Of a stretch of DNA of 64,000 nucleotides, positions 15,449 through 25,884 are shown in pieces (within the stretch, counting starts at the first letter, position 1; the number at the start of each line of letters is the position of its first letter). The notes beneath the pieces were generated by a model. The model worked only from the letters and a program-made list of their open reading frames with translations. It did not search any database and was not told the DNA's origin. Source of the DNA: Latilactobacillus sakei subsp. sakei DSM 20017 = JCM 1157 (GTDB taxonomy: Bacteria; Bacillota; Bacilli; Lactobacillales; Lactobacillaceae); NCBI RefSeq assembly GCF_002370355.1, contig NZ_AP017929.1, forward strand, positions 1,612,001 through 1,676,000, given 5' to 3'. The translations under genes and the position numbers were made by a program.

Positions 15449-17977
15449 CTACTTAGCACTTGTCATGAATGTGTACGGCGTTAAATCCGCCATTCCAATC
15501 ATCGGGTCAATCTGATGACCACTCACCAAGGCTGGTGTTAATTCATAATTAGCAGGTGCTTCTTGAATTGTTTCTTCGCTGTCATCTGCATCGTCCACTA
15601 ATGCCAATTGTTCTGGCGCCGCTTCTTTAGCCGGCGTTGGCTTTTCAACAGCCGGTTTAGCTTCCGTTAAACCAACACTTGCAGTTTTGACCGCTTGGCT
15701 CACCTTTTCACCATTAAAGACGCTGATAATCCGTTCTTTAAGCGTTGTTTGTCGGTTTGCGGATAATTCCTTAGCTGCTTTATCAAAAGCACTTGGTTCC
15801 CCAATTAAAATCAATAAGGACCGCGCCCGTGTCACTGCTGTATACAACAAGTTCCGTTTCAGCATCCGCTGGTATTGGTTAACCAATGGTAGAATTACCA
15901 TTTCAAATTCAGAACCTTGAGCCTTATGAATCGACGTACAATACGCCAACGTAATTTTATGCCATTCCGTCCGTTTATAGGTAATTTCGGTACTATCAAA
16001 GGCAATCGTTAACTCGTCCATCTTGTCATCACTATCTTTAGCATACGTAATCCCGGTTATTTGCCCAATTTCACCGTTAAAGACGTTTAATTCCGGACTA
16101 TTAACCAGATGTAAAATCTTATCGCCAATCCGGTAATGAACATTGCCTAAACTAACTTGTTTCTTACGATCATCGACCTTCGGATTCATGATATTTTGAA
16201 TCATTGGATTTAATTGATCAATTCCGGCTGCCCCACGATACATCGGTGCTAGCACTTGAATGTCCTTCGTCTCAAAACCCCGTTCTTTTGCTTTAGTGAC
16301 CACTTGTTTAATCACTGATTCAATCTGATAAGGACTGCACTGAATAAAGCTCCGATCCTTTTGCGGTTGGAGTAAATCAGCTGGTAGTTGGCCCTGATTA
16401 ATCTCATGGGCTAGCGGAATAATCGTCGACTCATCGTCTTGTCGGTAGATTTGTTGCAGTTCGATTGCCGGAATTGCCTGACTCTGCAGTAAATCAAAAA
16501 AGACTTGCCCCGCGCCAACTGATGGCAACTGATCTTTATCACCAACAAAGACGACTTGCATATTGCTAGGCACCGCTCGAATCAGCGATCTAAAGAGGTA
16601 CGTATCAACCATCGACATTTCATCGACAATTAATAAGCCGCCTTCTAGTTCCTTACTATCGATATCAGGATTATTTTCACGGCCCGTAATCCCTAACAAA
16701 CGATGAATCGTGCTAGCTGGCAAGCCAGTTGTTTCACTCATCCGTTTAGCGGCTCGCCCGGTGGGTGCCGCCAATAAAATTGGGAATGGTGTGTCTTTAT
16801 ATTCGTTGATATCAAGCGAAAGACCGTTTAACTCAGCAAATAAAGTCACAATCCCATTAATAATCGTTGTTTTCCCCGTACCAGGGCCCCCCGTTAGTAG
16901 AAAGGCTCTGTGCGTCATCGCCAATTTGATTGCATTTTTTTGAACACCATCATAGCTCATCTTAAAACGTTTTTCGAGCCGGCGAATTTCTTTATCCAGA
17001 TCATGTTTAGGATAACTAATTTTATCCCGTTCATTTTCAATCCGCATCAAGTGGTTCGCAATTTGCCATTCCGCGTTGTACAAACCATTCGGATAAATCC
17101 GATTTTCATCTCCGACCACTTTGCCGTCGTGTGCCAAGACCATTAATTGCTCTGCCACTAAATTCGGATCAATCGCCACGTTCCGTGCCTGTTCCATCAA
17201 TTGAATGCTGGCTGCTAATAACGGCTTCGCCTGAGTGAACGTATCACCCGCTTGATTTGTCAGTTCGTTCAAGGCTTGCATCAGCGCCCCTTGAATCCGT
17301 GCTGGCGAATCGGCTGCAAAGCCAATTTTCTCGGCTAAATTATCCGCCCGTTTAAACCCAATACCGGCAATGTCGGCCACTAGTTGATAAGGATTTTCTT
17401 GAATAATCTTCAAGGTATCTTCGTGATAAGTCTGATAGATATTATAGGCCATCGAGCTCCCAAAACCGTAATTATTGAGGCCAATGATAATTTGTTCCAT
17501 CCCATTATTAATCGTCAACGTTTCAACCAACGTCGCTTGTTTCTTATCATTTAAACCCAGCGGCGCTAAAACGGTTGAATCCGCTAAGATCTTATCAATC
17601 GCGTCTAATCCTAAGGTATCGACAATCTTCTCTGCCGTTTTTTGACCGATGCCGGCAAATTTTTCGCCAGATAAATAGGCGACTAAGCCAGTCTTAGTCG
17701 TCGGTTGGTCAACCTGATAGTTGTCAGCTTGAAATTGTTGACCGTATTTAGGATGGGTGATGACTTTGCCATAAAACGTATAGCGTTCGTCTTCTTTAAT
17801 CTCACCAAAACTACCAGTCACGACAATCTCTGGCTCGTGCCAATCAATTGTCTTATGGGCAATTTTAATCAAGAGAATCTTAAAAAAGTTACCGGGATTC
17901 TCGTAAAAAACACTTTGGACCGTTCCGGTAACGGTTGGTTTATTATCGACCGTATTTTCTGTTTCCAAAATCGCCAT
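15449..17977 (-). CDS. recD2: RecD2 5'-3' DNA helicase
   Basis: 842-aa superfamily 1B helicase of organisms that use AddAB rather than RecBCD. An N-terminal OB/helix-hairpin-helix region (about residues 1-330) precedes the motor. Walker A GGPGTGKTT lies near residue 362, followed by DEMSMVD, GDKDQLPSVGAG, and the C-terminal YCTSIHKAQGSEF and YTAVTRAR motifs. An acidic tail of about 80 residues follows. It starts 5 bases after the TPR gene, in an operon with the phosphatase gene. Confidence 0.95.
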   Translation of the reverse strand: MAILETENTVDNKPTVTGTVQSVFYENPGNFFKILLIKIAHKTIDWHEPEIVVTGSFGEIKEDERYTFYGKVITHPKYGQQFQADNYQVDQPTTKTGLVAYLSGEKFAGIGQKTAEKIVDTLGLDAIDKILADSTVLAPLGLNDKKQATLVETLTINNGMEQIIIGLNNYGFGSSMAYNIYQTYHEDTLKIIQENPYQLVADIAGIGFKRADNLAEKIGFAADSPARIQGALMQALNELTNQAGDTFTQAKPLLAASIQLMEQARNVAIDPNLVAEQLMVLAHDGKVVGDENRIYPNGLYNAEWQIANHLMRIENERDKISYPKHDLDKEIRRLEKRFKMSYDGVQKNAIKLAMTHRAFLLTGGPGTGKTTIINGIVTLFAELNGLSLDINEYKDTPFPILLAAPTGRAAKRMSETTGLPASTIHRLLGITGRENNPDIDSKELEGGLLIVDEMSMVDTYLFRSLIRAVPSNMQVVFVGDKDQLPSVGAGQVFFDLLQSQAIPAIELQQIYRQDDESTIIPLAHEINQGQLPADLLQPQKDRSFIQCSPYQIESVIKQVVTKAKERGFETKDIQVLAPMYRGAAGIDQLNPMIQNIMNPKVDDRKKQVSLGNVHYRIGDKILHLVNSPELNVFNGEIGQITGITYAKDSDDKMDELTIAFDSTEITYKRTEWHKITLAYCTSIHKAQGSEFEMVILPLVNQYQRMLKRNLLYTAVTRARSLLILIGEPSAFDKAAKELSANRQTTLKERIISVFNGEKVSQAVKTASVGLTEAKPAVEKPTPAKEAAPEQLALVDDADDSEETIQEAPANYELTPALVSGHQIDPMIGMADLTPYTFMTSAK

Positions 17978-17982
17978 CCCTA

Positions 17983-18642
17983 TTATTTCTGATCTTTGGC
18001 GCGCATAAAGCCTTCAATATCAATCAGTTGTTGTTTATTTTTTTCAAAGTATGCTGGATCTAATGTTTTGGCACGTTCAAAATATGACTGGCTTTCTCGA
18101 CCAAGAACTAGCTGCGTTAAACCATATTTGAAAACTGCTTCGCCGTTTTGAGCGTCAATGCGATGTGCATTTTTAAAGTAGGTTTGTGCTTGATCAAAAT
18201 CGCCTAAACTAATCAAAATATTACCGACTAGGATATTAGCATCTAATTGATCTGGTTGTTTTTCCTGAACAGTGAGTGCAAAGGCCATTGCCCGAGCGTT
18301 TTGTTCCAATTGATGATAAGTTTGTGCCAACATATATTGCGCATCTAGTGCTTGGGTCTCCTTCACCAATTGCGAGAAAGTGGTCTCAGCTTGTTGATAA
18401 GCTTCAGCTTGATAATAGAGTGTCCCGAGTGCATATTGGAGCGCGTCGTTTTCTGGGAATTGCGTTAGCGCTTTTTGTAAAAGCTCTTCAGCTTGTTCAT
18501 AATCTTTGAGGGTCGTCAAAAAAGTCGCTAGTGTGACGTACGCTTCGATATCAGTGGGTGTTTTTTCTAAATAATCAACTAGCTGTTGAACGGCTTCTTC
18601 GTGTTGGCCAGCTGCCCATTTTTTTAAAATTTCGGGTTTCAT
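17983..18642 (-). CDS. Tetratricopeptide-repeat protein
   Basis: 219 aa from ATG 18642, which has TAGGAGATG upstream; an earlier in-frame start would overlap the phosphatase gene. Five or six TPR units cover most of the protein, with repeated A/Y/F spacing such as DYEQAEELLQKALTQFPEN. It is a protein-interaction scaffold without an assignable partner. Its fixed position between the phosphatase and recD2 genes is common in lactobacilli as far as I recall. Confidence 0.88.
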   Translation of the reverse strand: MKPEILKKWAAGQHEEAVQQLVDYLEKTPTDIEAYVTLATFLTTLKDYEQAEELLQKALTQFPENDALQYALGTLYYQAEAYQQAETTFSQLVKETQALDAQYMLAQTYHQLEQNARAMAFALTVQEKQPDQLDANILVGNILISLGDFDQAQTYFKNAHRIDAQNGEAVFKYGLTQLVLGRESQSYFERAKTLDPAYFEKNKQQLIDIEGFMRAKDQK

Positions 18643-18653
18643 CAAATCATCTC

Positions 18654-19313
18654 CTAAATGGTATCTGACGCAGAAAGTGTGCGGCTTAAAAAGGCCGTTT
18701 CGTTCCAATCCAATAGTTCAAATGACTGACCTTGATCAGTCGTTTTTAACGTTGTGACAGATGAGTTCGTTAAACCACCGTGGGCACGAATATCTGCCAA
18801 GGGTGTTTTTAATAACGCCTGAATCATGGCAACTAATGCCGCTCCGTGACTCACAATTAAAATCTGATCGTCTGGTTTAGCCGTGGCCATAATCTGCGCA
18901 ATCGCCGCAGTTGTACGTTTGATTACTTGCGGGAAGCTTTCACCATTAATGACGCTCGCATCATATTCAGCTGGTGCTTCGCGGAAAGTCCGTAACGTTT
19001 CCGGGAAACGTTCCTGAACTTCAGTAAAATACATGCCTTCCATTAAACCAAGGTCAAATTCGTGGAGGCCATCGACCACCGTGATTGGAAAATCTTGGTG
19101 TAAATCTTGTTTAAGAGTTGCTGACGTCACGCGCGTGCGCTTCATTGGACTTGTATAGAGATGGGCAAACTGAATGTCTTTTAAATAGTTAGCTAATTCA
19201 CCGATTTCCGTATAACTAGAAGCCAGTAGTGGTGAATCACCATTCGCACCTTGATAGCGCCCTGCCAAATTCCATTCAGTTTTACCGTGACGTACAAAAT
19301 ATAAGGTTGTCAT
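18654..19313 (-). CDS. Histidine phosphatase family protein (GpmB-like)
   Basis: 219 aa. The N-terminal phosphate-binding signature YFVRHGKTEWN holds the phosphorylated histidine; the second catalytic histidine is in LIVSHGAALVAMI. Annotated in many genomes as a phosphoglycerate mutase, but its length and motifs fit a broad cofactor-independent phosphatase. The ATG at 19313 has GGAGAAAG upstream. First gene of the unit with the TPR gene and recD2. Confidence 0.88.
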   Translation of the reverse strand: MTTLYFVRHGKTEWNLAGRYQGANGDSPLLASSYTEIGELANYLKDIQFAHLYTSPMKRTRVTSATLKQDLHQDFPITVVDGLHEFDLGLMEGMYFTEVQERFPETLRTFREAPAEYDASVINGESFPQVIKRTTAAIAQIMATAKPDDQILIVSHGAALVAMIQALLKTPLADIRAHGGLTNSSVTTLKTTDQGQSFELLDWNETAFLSRTLSASDTI

Positions 19314-19404
19314 ACACTTTCTCCTCAAAATAACTTACTTTTCATTATGAAAGAGTCATCGCCCAAATTCAAGTCTATCCTATTAAAAGGTTGTTTTTTA
19401 TAAC

Positions 19405-19443
19405 AAAAAAGGCACTGGGGAAAATTTTCCCCAGCACCTTTAA
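19405..19443 (-). terminator. Terminator after NADH oxidase
   Basis: Perfectly symmetric stem around GGGGAAAATTTTCCCC, flanked by AAGGTGCT/AGTGCCTT, with a T6 run on the minus strand. Confidence 0.85.
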
Positions 19444-19465
19444 AAGCGTCTCACGCATTTTTTGA

Positions 19466-20800
19466 TTAATGACTTTCAGCGACAGCTTTCATTGCAATTG
19501 CGTTGACGTAGTTCAATGGTTGATCGTAGTTAGGTTGGAAGAACATATCAACCATTGCTAATTGATCAATTGTCATCTTCGTTTGGATGGCCATTGAAAT
19601 GACGTTAGCTGCTTGTGCAATATCATATTGACTTGTAAATGAGCCCCCTAAAACTTGGCGCGTCTTAGGATCCCATGTTAAGTTCATCAAAACAGGTGTT
19701 GTTGATGGCATAAAGTCTGGGCGATAATCTTCAGTCAAAGTAGTTGTTGCAACTGCCATCCCGCGGACCTTAGCGCCTTCAACTGTCAAACCACTACCAG
19801 AATATGTCCGACCGAACAATTCAACGGCTGATGTTGCTTGTGTGCCCATATATTTTTCAGTTGGTGTTTCGATATTGCGACCAATTAACAAGCCTTGGCG
19901 AACAGCATTAGTTGCCAATGGAATGTAATCTGCTTTTTGCGTTGGGTTATAGTATACAGCAGCTGAATCGCCGGCAGCATAGACACCTTTAACAGATGTT
20001 TGCATATATTCATCAGTTGTAATCGCACCGTTGCCTAGCATTTCAACTTGATCCTTGAAGAGGCCAGTATTTGGTCTGAAACCAACACATAAGATTGCAA
20101 GATCAGCTGTGTATTCGTTCTTATCAGTCTTAACAGTTACTTGATCAGTACCTGAGAAGCTAACTACTTTTTCGCTTAAGGCTAATTGAACACCGTGATC
20201 TCTGTAATCTTGTTCAACAATCTCAGAGATATTAGGATCAAAGTTTTTACCAAGTGCATGTGGTAAAGCATCTATCAAGGTTACTTTTTTATCAGTTGTC
20301 GCATAAGCTTCAGCCAATTCAGCACCAATGTAACCAGAACCGATGACAATGACGCTCTTCACATCAGGTGCACTCTTCTTCAATTCGTTAGCATGTTCCC
20401 AGTTTTTACATAATTTAACGTTGGGATTATCAATACCTTCGATTGGTGGAATCACTGGTGATGAACCAGTTGTGACAATAATTTTATCAAATTTTTCAAT
20501 TGTTTCTTCAGAAGTCACTAAGTTCTTAACGTGTAAGACTTTCTCTTTCAAGTCTGCCTTCAAGACAGTGTGTTGCATCTTCATATGTGCACCCAATTGG
20601 GCTAACATTTCTGGACTTGAATAGAACATTTTTTTAGGATCAGAGACGTGGCCACCTACCCAAAGCGCAATCCCACAAGATAGAAATGATAAATTATCAT
20701 GTGTTTCATAAACAGTGACATCCCAATCAGGGTGTGCTGTTAATGTTGCTTGTGTTGCAAAGGTTCCTGCGTGTGTACAACCAATTACTGCTACTTTCAT
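19466..20800 (-). CDS. nox: NADH oxidase (water-forming), flavoprotein disulfide reductase family
   Basis: Oxidises NADH with O2, regenerating NAD+ and consuming oxygen. 444 aa from ATG 20800 with AGGAGG upstream. N-terminal FAD fold (VAVIGCTHAGTFA), redox-active Cys42 in FLSCGIALWVGG with His10, a central NAD fold (VIVIGSGYIGAELAEAY) and the second FAD motif GVYAAGDSAAV. Single-Cys active sites of this type are four-electron, water-forming oxidases or CoA-disulfide reductases; the length and context favour Nox. Confidence 0.92.
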   Translation of the reverse strand: MKVAVIGCTHAGTFATQATLTAHPDWDVTVYETHDNLSFLSCGIALWVGGHVSDPKKMFYSSPEMLAQLGAHMKMQHTVLKADLKEKVLHVKNLVTSEETIEKFDKIIVTTGSSPVIPPIEGIDNPNVKLCKNWEHANELKKSAPDVKSVIVIGSGYIGAELAEAYATTDKKVTLIDALPHALGKNFDPNISEIVEQDYRDHGVQLALSEKVVSFSGTDQVTVKTDKNEYTADLAILCVGFRPNTGLFKDQVEMLGNGAITTDEYMQTSVKGVYAAGDSAAVYYNPTQKADYIPLATNAVRQGLLIGRNIETPTEKYMGTQATSAVELFGRTYSGSGLTVEGAKVRGMAVATTTLTEDYRPDFMPSTTPVLMNLTWDPKTRQVLGGSFTSQYDIAQAANVISMAIQTKMTIDQLAMVDMFFQPNYDQPLNYVNAIAMKAVAESH

Positions 20801-20878
20801 AGTGTTGCCTCCTAAATAATATAAAAACGATTTCATCGTCAGTTTTTGTGAAACATCACGCAATCAGCGTGTAATTAT

Positions 20879-20908
20879 ATTGTACGCTATTTAGTTCTAA
20901 ATTGTCAA
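20879..20908 (-). promoter_or_regulatory. nox promoter
   Basis: On the minus strand: -35 TTGACA (20908-20903), 18-base spacer, -10 TACAAT (20884-20879), leaving a leader of about 70 bases before the AGGAGG. Confidence 0.75.
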
Positions 20909-20990
20909 TTTTGACCCGCTATTTATTTGATTTCACAAGCAAAACTGGTTATTTATATGTTATTTAATTGATACATTGTGATTTTATTCT

Positions 20991-21033
20991 AAAAAAGGAC
21001 GTTAATGGTTAAGTTCGCCCATTAACGTCCTTT
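20991..21033 (-). terminator. Terminator of the deo operon
   Basis: Stem AAAGGACGTTAATGG with CCATTAACGTCCTTT, followed by T6 on the minus strand, 4 bases after the pdp stop. Confidence 0.88.
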
Positions 21034-21036
21034 CTG

Positions 21037-22335
21037 TTATTGAATTAGCGCATGAATCAAAGTAACTTTTTGCGCTTTTGAACCAACCTTAATATTATCG
21101 TAGAGCAAGTCCTTAATGGCTTCAATGTCTTCTCGGTTACTATAAATCGTCAATAGACTCTCACCTTTTTGAACGGGGTCTCCGATTTTTTTGTGTAAGA
21201 CTAATCCGACAGCATAATCAATCTCATCGGTTTTCGCCTGCCGGCCACCGCCAAGTAACATGCTGGCAATTCCCATTTCATTAGCGGTCATTTCAGTCAC
21301 ATAACCGTTTTCTTTAGCAGGTAATTCGATTTGATATTGTGCTTGTGGCATTAATTTTGGATTTTCAATAACGGCAGGATCACCACCTTGATAAATAATC
21401 ATTTGGCGAAAGGCTTCGAGTGCTCGACCATCGTCGATCACGCCTTGTAGTAATTGACGTGCTTCATCCAAGGTACTTGCCTTTCCAGCCAAGACGACCA
21501 TTTGACTGCCTAACGTTAAGATTAGTTCTGTAATATCGGCTGGTCCTTCTCCTTTTAAGATGGCGATTGATTCTTCGATTTCTAGCGCATTCCCAATCGC
21601 ATTGCCCAAAGGTTGATTCATATCAGAAATAACGGCCATACATTGCATCCCCACACTACGCCCAATGTTAACGAGGGCTTGTGCCAATTCCTTAGCGTCT
21701 TCTTCAGTCTTCATAAAGGCTCCGGAACCAGTCTTAACGTCCAATACTAACGCATCGGTGCCTGAAGCAATCTTCTTACTCATGATTGACCCTGCAATTA
21801 ACGGAATCGAATCAACCGTATCAGTCACATCTCTGAGTGCATAAATTTTCTTGTCAGCGGGGGCAATATTACCGGTTGCGCCAATAATCGCAAGTTTAAT
21901 CTCCGCCACTTGCTTTTTAAAGGCTTCTTCTGTTAACGAAATGTTAAAGTTTGGAATCGCTTCCAATTTATCCAATGTGCCACCAGTATGGCCTAAACCA
22001 CGCCCCGAAATCATCGGAATTGGAATCCCCAACGCTGCAATCATTGGTGCAAGTGGAATACTGGTCTTATCACCGACACCACCAGTTGAATGCTTGTCGA
22101 CTTTGATACCGTCAATCATCGAAAGATCTAATTGATCGCCCGAACGCATCATCGTCATGGTCAACAACGCCCGTTCGTCATCAGTCATGTCATTAAAATA
22201 AATCGCCATCAGTAACGCACTTGCTTGGTAGTCTGGAATCGTCCCATCTGTATACCCATCAATAAAGAATTGGATTTCTTCTGCCGTTAGGGCGCCACCT
22301 TGTCGCTTATGATCAATGATATCAACCATTCTCAT
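21037..22335 (-). CDS. pdp: Pyrimidine-nucleoside phosphorylase
   Basis: Phosphorolysis of uridine, thymidine and deoxyuridine to base and (deoxy)ribose-1-phosphate. 432 aa. It carries the thymidine/pyrimidine phosphorylase signature [18 protein letters not shown] and the phosphate-site [12 protein letters not shown]. The start ATG at 22335 has GGAG upstream. Last gene of the deo operon; its product feeds DeoB and DeoC. Confidence 0.95.
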   Translation of the reverse strand: MRMVDIIDHKRQGGALTAEEIQFFIDGYTDGTIPDYQASALLMAIYFNDMTDDERALLTMTMMRSGDQLDLSMIDGIKVDKHSTGGVGDKTSIPLAPMIAALGIPIPMISGRGLGHTGGTLDKLEAIPNFNISLTEEAFKKQVAEIKLAIIGATGNIAPADKKIYALRDVTDTVDSIPLIAGSIMSKKIASGTDALVLDVKTGSGAFMKTEEDAKELAQALVNIGRSVGMQCMAVISDMNQPLGNAIGNALEIEESIAILKGEGPADITELILTLGSQMVVLAGKASTLDEARQLLQGVIDDGRALEAFRQMIIYQGGDPAVIENPKLMPQAQYQIELPAKENGYVTEMTANEMGIASMLLGGGRQAKTDEIDYAVGLVLHKKIGDPVQKGESLLTIYSNREDIEAIKDLLYDNIKVGSKAQKVTLIHALIQ

Positions 22336-22353
22336 GCTAATCACTCCTTCTTA

Positions 22354-23298
22354 TTAGTCAGGGGCAATCAATGCTTGGGCTGTATGCACATCAATAATTA
22401 AACAATTTGCATAGTGCCCCGCTAATGCGCCTTTAATAGCCGCAATTTTTTGTTGCCCGCCTGCTACTAAAATACTATGTTCCTTCGTCTTCAAATCCGC
22501 GAGTTGAATCCCAACGGTTCGCTGATCAATCGCTGCACATGTCACTTGACCACTCGTGTTATAAAAACGTGAGCAAATATCGCCAACCGCTTTTTGTTGC
22601 AGCACAGCTTGTTCTTCCTTATTAAAATAACCCGTTTGAAAGAGTAAGGCCTCATCCCGAACCGTGCCGACCGTATAAATCGCGATGTTCGCTTGCTTGC
22701 CCATCTCAATCATCCGTCTAATATGGCGATCTTCCATGACAACATCGTGCGTCGTTTGGTTGCCAAAAACAACCGGTAACGGCAAGACATGCGGCGCTGT
22801 ATGGAAAGCCGTCCCAAATTTCATCAGGACTTCTTCGGCATAAACCGGTGTTGGGGTGTAAGTGACACTCCCTTTTAATTCAATAATATTAACGTTTTGA
22901 GCCGTTTGTTCTTTCAGTGCTAGCGCCACTTGATTTAACGTCTTGCCCCAACTGACACCGATTAAATCATTGTCTTTAACAATCGACGTCAGATAATCCG
23001 CCGCATACTGCCCAAGTTGGACAATTGTTTGTTGGTAATCGGAGACATCTGTATAAACGACGTGCACCTCAGGTAAATCATATTTTTGTTGAATTAACGT
23101 TTCTAATGCTTGTGCACTGGCATAAGGATCAACGATTTCAATCCGGACAATCCCAATTTCTTTAGCATATTGCAAAAGTCGTGAGACAGTTGGTCTAGAA
23201 ATCGCCAGTTTTTTTGCGATTTCTTCCTGGCTCATATTGGCTTTGTAATATAAATTAGCAACAGCTAAACTTTGTTGCGTTTTTTTTATGCGACTCAA
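22354..23298 (-). CDS. deoR: SorC/DeoR-type sugar-binding transcriptional regulator of the deo operon
   Basis: 314 aa. N-terminal helix-turn-helix (MSQEEIAKKLAISRPTVSRLLQYA, about residues 20-43), then the SorC-type sugar-phosphate-binding domain with ISWGKT-like GVSWGKTLNQVA. It follows the Bacillus DeoR architecture, in which deoxyribose-5-phosphate is the inducer. Start is TTG with only a weak GGTAGAAA. It lies between the permease and pdp, and so is probably autoregulated. Confidence 0.88.
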   Translation of the reverse strand: MSRIKKTQQSLAVANLYYKANMSQEEIAKKLAISRPTVSRLLQYAKEIGIVRIEIVDPYASAQALETLIQQKYDLPEVHVVYTDVSDYQQTIVQLGQYAADYLTSIVKDNDLIGVSWGKTLNQVALALKEQTAQNVNIIELKGSVTYTPTPVYAEEVLMKFGTAFHTAPHVLPLPVVFGNQTTHDVVMEDRHIRRMIEMGKQANIAIYTVGTVRDEALLFQTGYFNKEEQAVLQQKAVGDICSRFYNTSGQVTCAAIDQRTVGIQLADLKTKEHSILVAGGQQKIAAIKGALAGHYANCLIIDVHTAQALIAPD

Positions 23299-23335
23299 TT
23301 TCTACCATGATTTGAACCTCTATTCATCAAATTCA

Positions 23336-24610
23336 TTACATCAAAAAAGTATTACAAATCAATTCTAATAGAAAAAGCATCGCTAAGCCAACTAAAGTCC
23401 AATTTAATTGTCGTGTTTTGTGGCCCGCCCACTTCACAATTGGATAAAAGACGAAACCAAATGCTAACCCTGTTGAAATTGAACCTGTTAATGGGATCAA
23501 AACAATCATTAAAAAGGCTGGAAACCATTCTGTAAAATCTTGCAAATCAATTGCTTGGACCTGCATCATCATCAAAGCACCGGTAATAATAATGACTGGT
23601 GCAATGGCTGCTTGGGGCACAAAGCGCAACAACGGAATAAAGAAAAGTGCGCCTAAAAATAATGTGCCCGCCGTAAAGGCCGTGATGCCAGTTCGACCAC
23701 CACTTTCAATCCCCGAAGCACTTTCAGCAGCTGCAACGGTGGGACTGGTCCCTAAGAAACCAGAGAGTAAAGTCGTTACCGCACTTGCTTGAAATGCGCG
23801 TTTAAATTGTTGCTGATCGGTCAATAAACCTTCTAATAAGCCCATCGATTCAAAAACTAAGATCATGGTCATTGAAAAAACCGCCAATCCAAATTTTAGC
23901 GTCCATAAAGAACTAAAATCACCTTGCATTAAAAGTTGCGGATAGTCACGGATTTGACTAATCGTAATCTGGGTTGTTGCTTGTGGGACAAGTTTAAAAA
24001 TCCCCGCGAGCCCACTGATTAAGAAAATGCCGACGATAAAACTCCCTGGTGTTTGTCTTAAATACAATACGAGCGTAACGGTCAACCCTAAAAGGGCTAA
24101 CAGTGGTGTTGCTTGACTCAAATCACCTAATGCGAGCAACGACTGTGTACCGCCCGAGCGAATCAGTTCGGCTTTTTCGAGTCCTAAAACAACTAGGAAT
24201 AGCCCAATACCAACCGTAATCCCCGCTTTTAACGATGCTGGGATTAAAGCGGATAAACGCTCACTAAGAGATGTAAAGGCAATCCCGACATAGATAAAAC
24301 TACTGAAAAAAGAAATAGCCACGGCTTGTTGCCAAGTCAAATGCATCCCAACCACTAGGGTATACGTGAAAAAGGCATTAACGCCCATTCCAGGTGTCAA
24401 AACAATTGGGGCCTTAGCCCAAATTCCCATGATAAAACAGCCAATTGCTGATGAAAAAATCGTGGCGAACACACTAAGATTAGCCGGAATCCCCGCATCC
24501 TTTAAAATCATTGGATTAACAATAATGATGTATGAAATCGCGAAGAAACTTGTGATGCCTGCTAAAATTTCTGTTCGCACTTGATTTTTATGTCCCACCT
24601 GGAATGCCAT
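23336..24610 (-). CDS. NCS2-family purine/pyrimidine base permease (AzgA/PbuG-like)
   Basis: 424-aa integral membrane protein with about 12-14 hydrophobic segments. GITSFFAISYIIIVNPMIL at the N-terminus and TSPTVAAAESASGIESGGRTG in the middle are diagnostic of the AzgA-type guanine/hypoxanthine permeases. In the deo operon it may import or release the bases produced by DeoD. GGGAG precedes the ATG. Confidence 0.88.
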   Translation of the reverse strand: MAFQVGHKNQVRTEILAGITSFFAISYIIIVNPMILKDAGIPANLSVFATIFSSAIGCFIMGIWAKAPIVLTPGMGVNAFFTYTLVVGMHLTWQQAVAISFFSSFIYVGIAFTSLSERLSALIPASLKAGITVGIGLFLVVLGLEKAELIRSGGTQSLLALGDLSQATPLLALLGLTVTLVLYLRQTPGSFIVGIFLISGLAGIFKLVPQATTQITISQIRDYPQLLMQGDFSSLWTLKFGLAVFSMTMILVFESMGLLEGLLTDQQQFKRAFQASAVTTLLSGFLGTSPTVAAAESASGIESGGRTGITAFTAGTLFLGALFFIPLLRFVPQAAIAPVIIITGALMMMQVQAIDLQDFTEWFPAFLMIVLIPLTGSISTGLAFGFVFYPIVKWAGHKTRQLNWTLVGLAMLFLLELICNTFLM

Positions 24611-24633
24611 TTTTCTAAAAACTCCCTTTCAAA

Positions 24634-25863
24634 TTACCAAACGAATAAACCAACAGTCGCTGCTGATAATAATGACACTAAAATACCAGAAAGCAACATG
24701 TAACCAACGTTTTTAGCAATTAAATTATTCTTTGATTTATCGACTAAGCCCTTGAAAGCGCCGATAATCATGCCGACTGTTGAGAAGTTGGCAAACGAGG
24801 TCATGAAGACCGTTAGAATTGCCTTGTAATGTGGGGCAAAATCGCCAATCGTATTTGTCACTTTACCCATTACAACAAATTCATTTGTCACTAACTTAGT
24901 TCCCATAAATTGCGCGAATTCAAAAGCGTGACTAACATCTAAGCCCATCAACCAAGCAAATGGGAACATGATAATCCCTAAAAGATGTTCCAATGTAATC
25001 CAAGGATTGATCAATTGTAAGATTTTATCAATCAAAGCGGCTAATGCCACAAAGGCAATAACGTTGGCCGTAATAATCAAGACTAACTTACCAGCGTTCA
25101 AGATTGAATCCCCTAAAAATGAAAAGAAGGGTTCTTTCCCTTGTACGTCTACTTGTTCGTCAGAAGTATCAGACCCACTACCACTCATCGTTGCAATCGT
25201 ATCTTCTTCCGGTGTTACTTCAACCGGATTCAAGATATTAGTAACAATAATTGCGTTAATAATATTAATTGGAATCGCGGTTAAAATAAATTGCCCCGGC
25301 ATCATTTGTGTATAAGCCCCAATAATGGATGCCGTCACACAGCTCATTGACATCATGGCTAACGTTAAGTTCCGTTCGCCTTTCATCTGTTTGAGTTGTA
25401 ATGCTGAAACAGCCAAAGCTTCAGTGTTTCCCAAAAACATCATTTCAACTGCAAAAAATGATTCGAACTTTGGTTGACCCGTTACTTTTGATAAGCCACG
25501 CCCTAACCATTTAATGATCCATGGTAAAACACCGATATACGTCAAAATATCGAATAACGGGATAATCATTAGAATTGGTAACAAGACACTCGTCACAAAA
25601 TCCATTTGCTTAACAGCTACCCAACTTGGTAAAGCAAAGGCAATTCCGGTATAAGCGACTTGGACCAACCAATTAAAGCCATTGGCCGCTCCCATAACGA
25701 TGTTGCGTCCAATCGGAAAGCCGGTTAAAAACCACGCTAGAAAAAGATCGATTGCCATCATAATGCCAATTGAACGCCATTTAATCTGCGACTTTTTTTT
25801 CGAGAATAAAAAGGCCAAACCGACAAAGACAATTAAACCGATAATATTCACTAAAAGATACAT
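24634..25863 (-). CDS. nupC: Concentrative nucleoside transporter (NupC/CNT family)
   Basis: 409-aa transporter with about ten membrane segments; it takes up nucleosides with a cation. Typical motifs are GNTEALAVSALQLKQMKGERNLTLAMMSMSC and the C-terminal TSFANFSTVGMIIGA. A hydrophilic acidic loop occurs around residues 215-240. It follows deoD by 21 bases, so uptake and phosphorolysis are co-expressed. Confidence 0.92.
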   Translation of the reverse strand: MYLLVNIIGLIVFVGLAFLFSKKKSQIKWRSIGIMMAIDLFLAWFLTGFPIGRNIVMGAANGFNWLVQVAYTGIAFALPSWVAVKQMDFVTSVLLPILMIIPLFDILTYIGVLPWIIKWLGRGLSKVTGQPKFESFFAVEMMFLGNTEALAVSALQLKQMKGERNLTLAMMSMSCVTASIIGAYTQMMPGQFILTAIPINIINAIIVTNILNPVEVTPEEDTIATMSGSGSDTSDEQVDVQGKEPFFSFLGDSILNAGKLVLIITANVIAFVALAALIDKILQLINPWITLEHLLGIIMFPFAWLMGLDVSHAFEFAQFMGTKLVTNEFVVMGKVTNTIGDFAPHYKAILTVFMTSFANFSTVGMIIGAFKGLVDKSKNNLIAKNVGYMLLSGILVSLLSAATVGLFVW

Positions 25864-25884
25864 TTCGTCCCCTACTTCCCTGTT

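Noticed and set aside
20801-20863. Longer N-terminus for NADH oxidase
   Set aside because: ATG 20800 with AGGAGG gives the normal FAD-binding start; the extension covers the leader.
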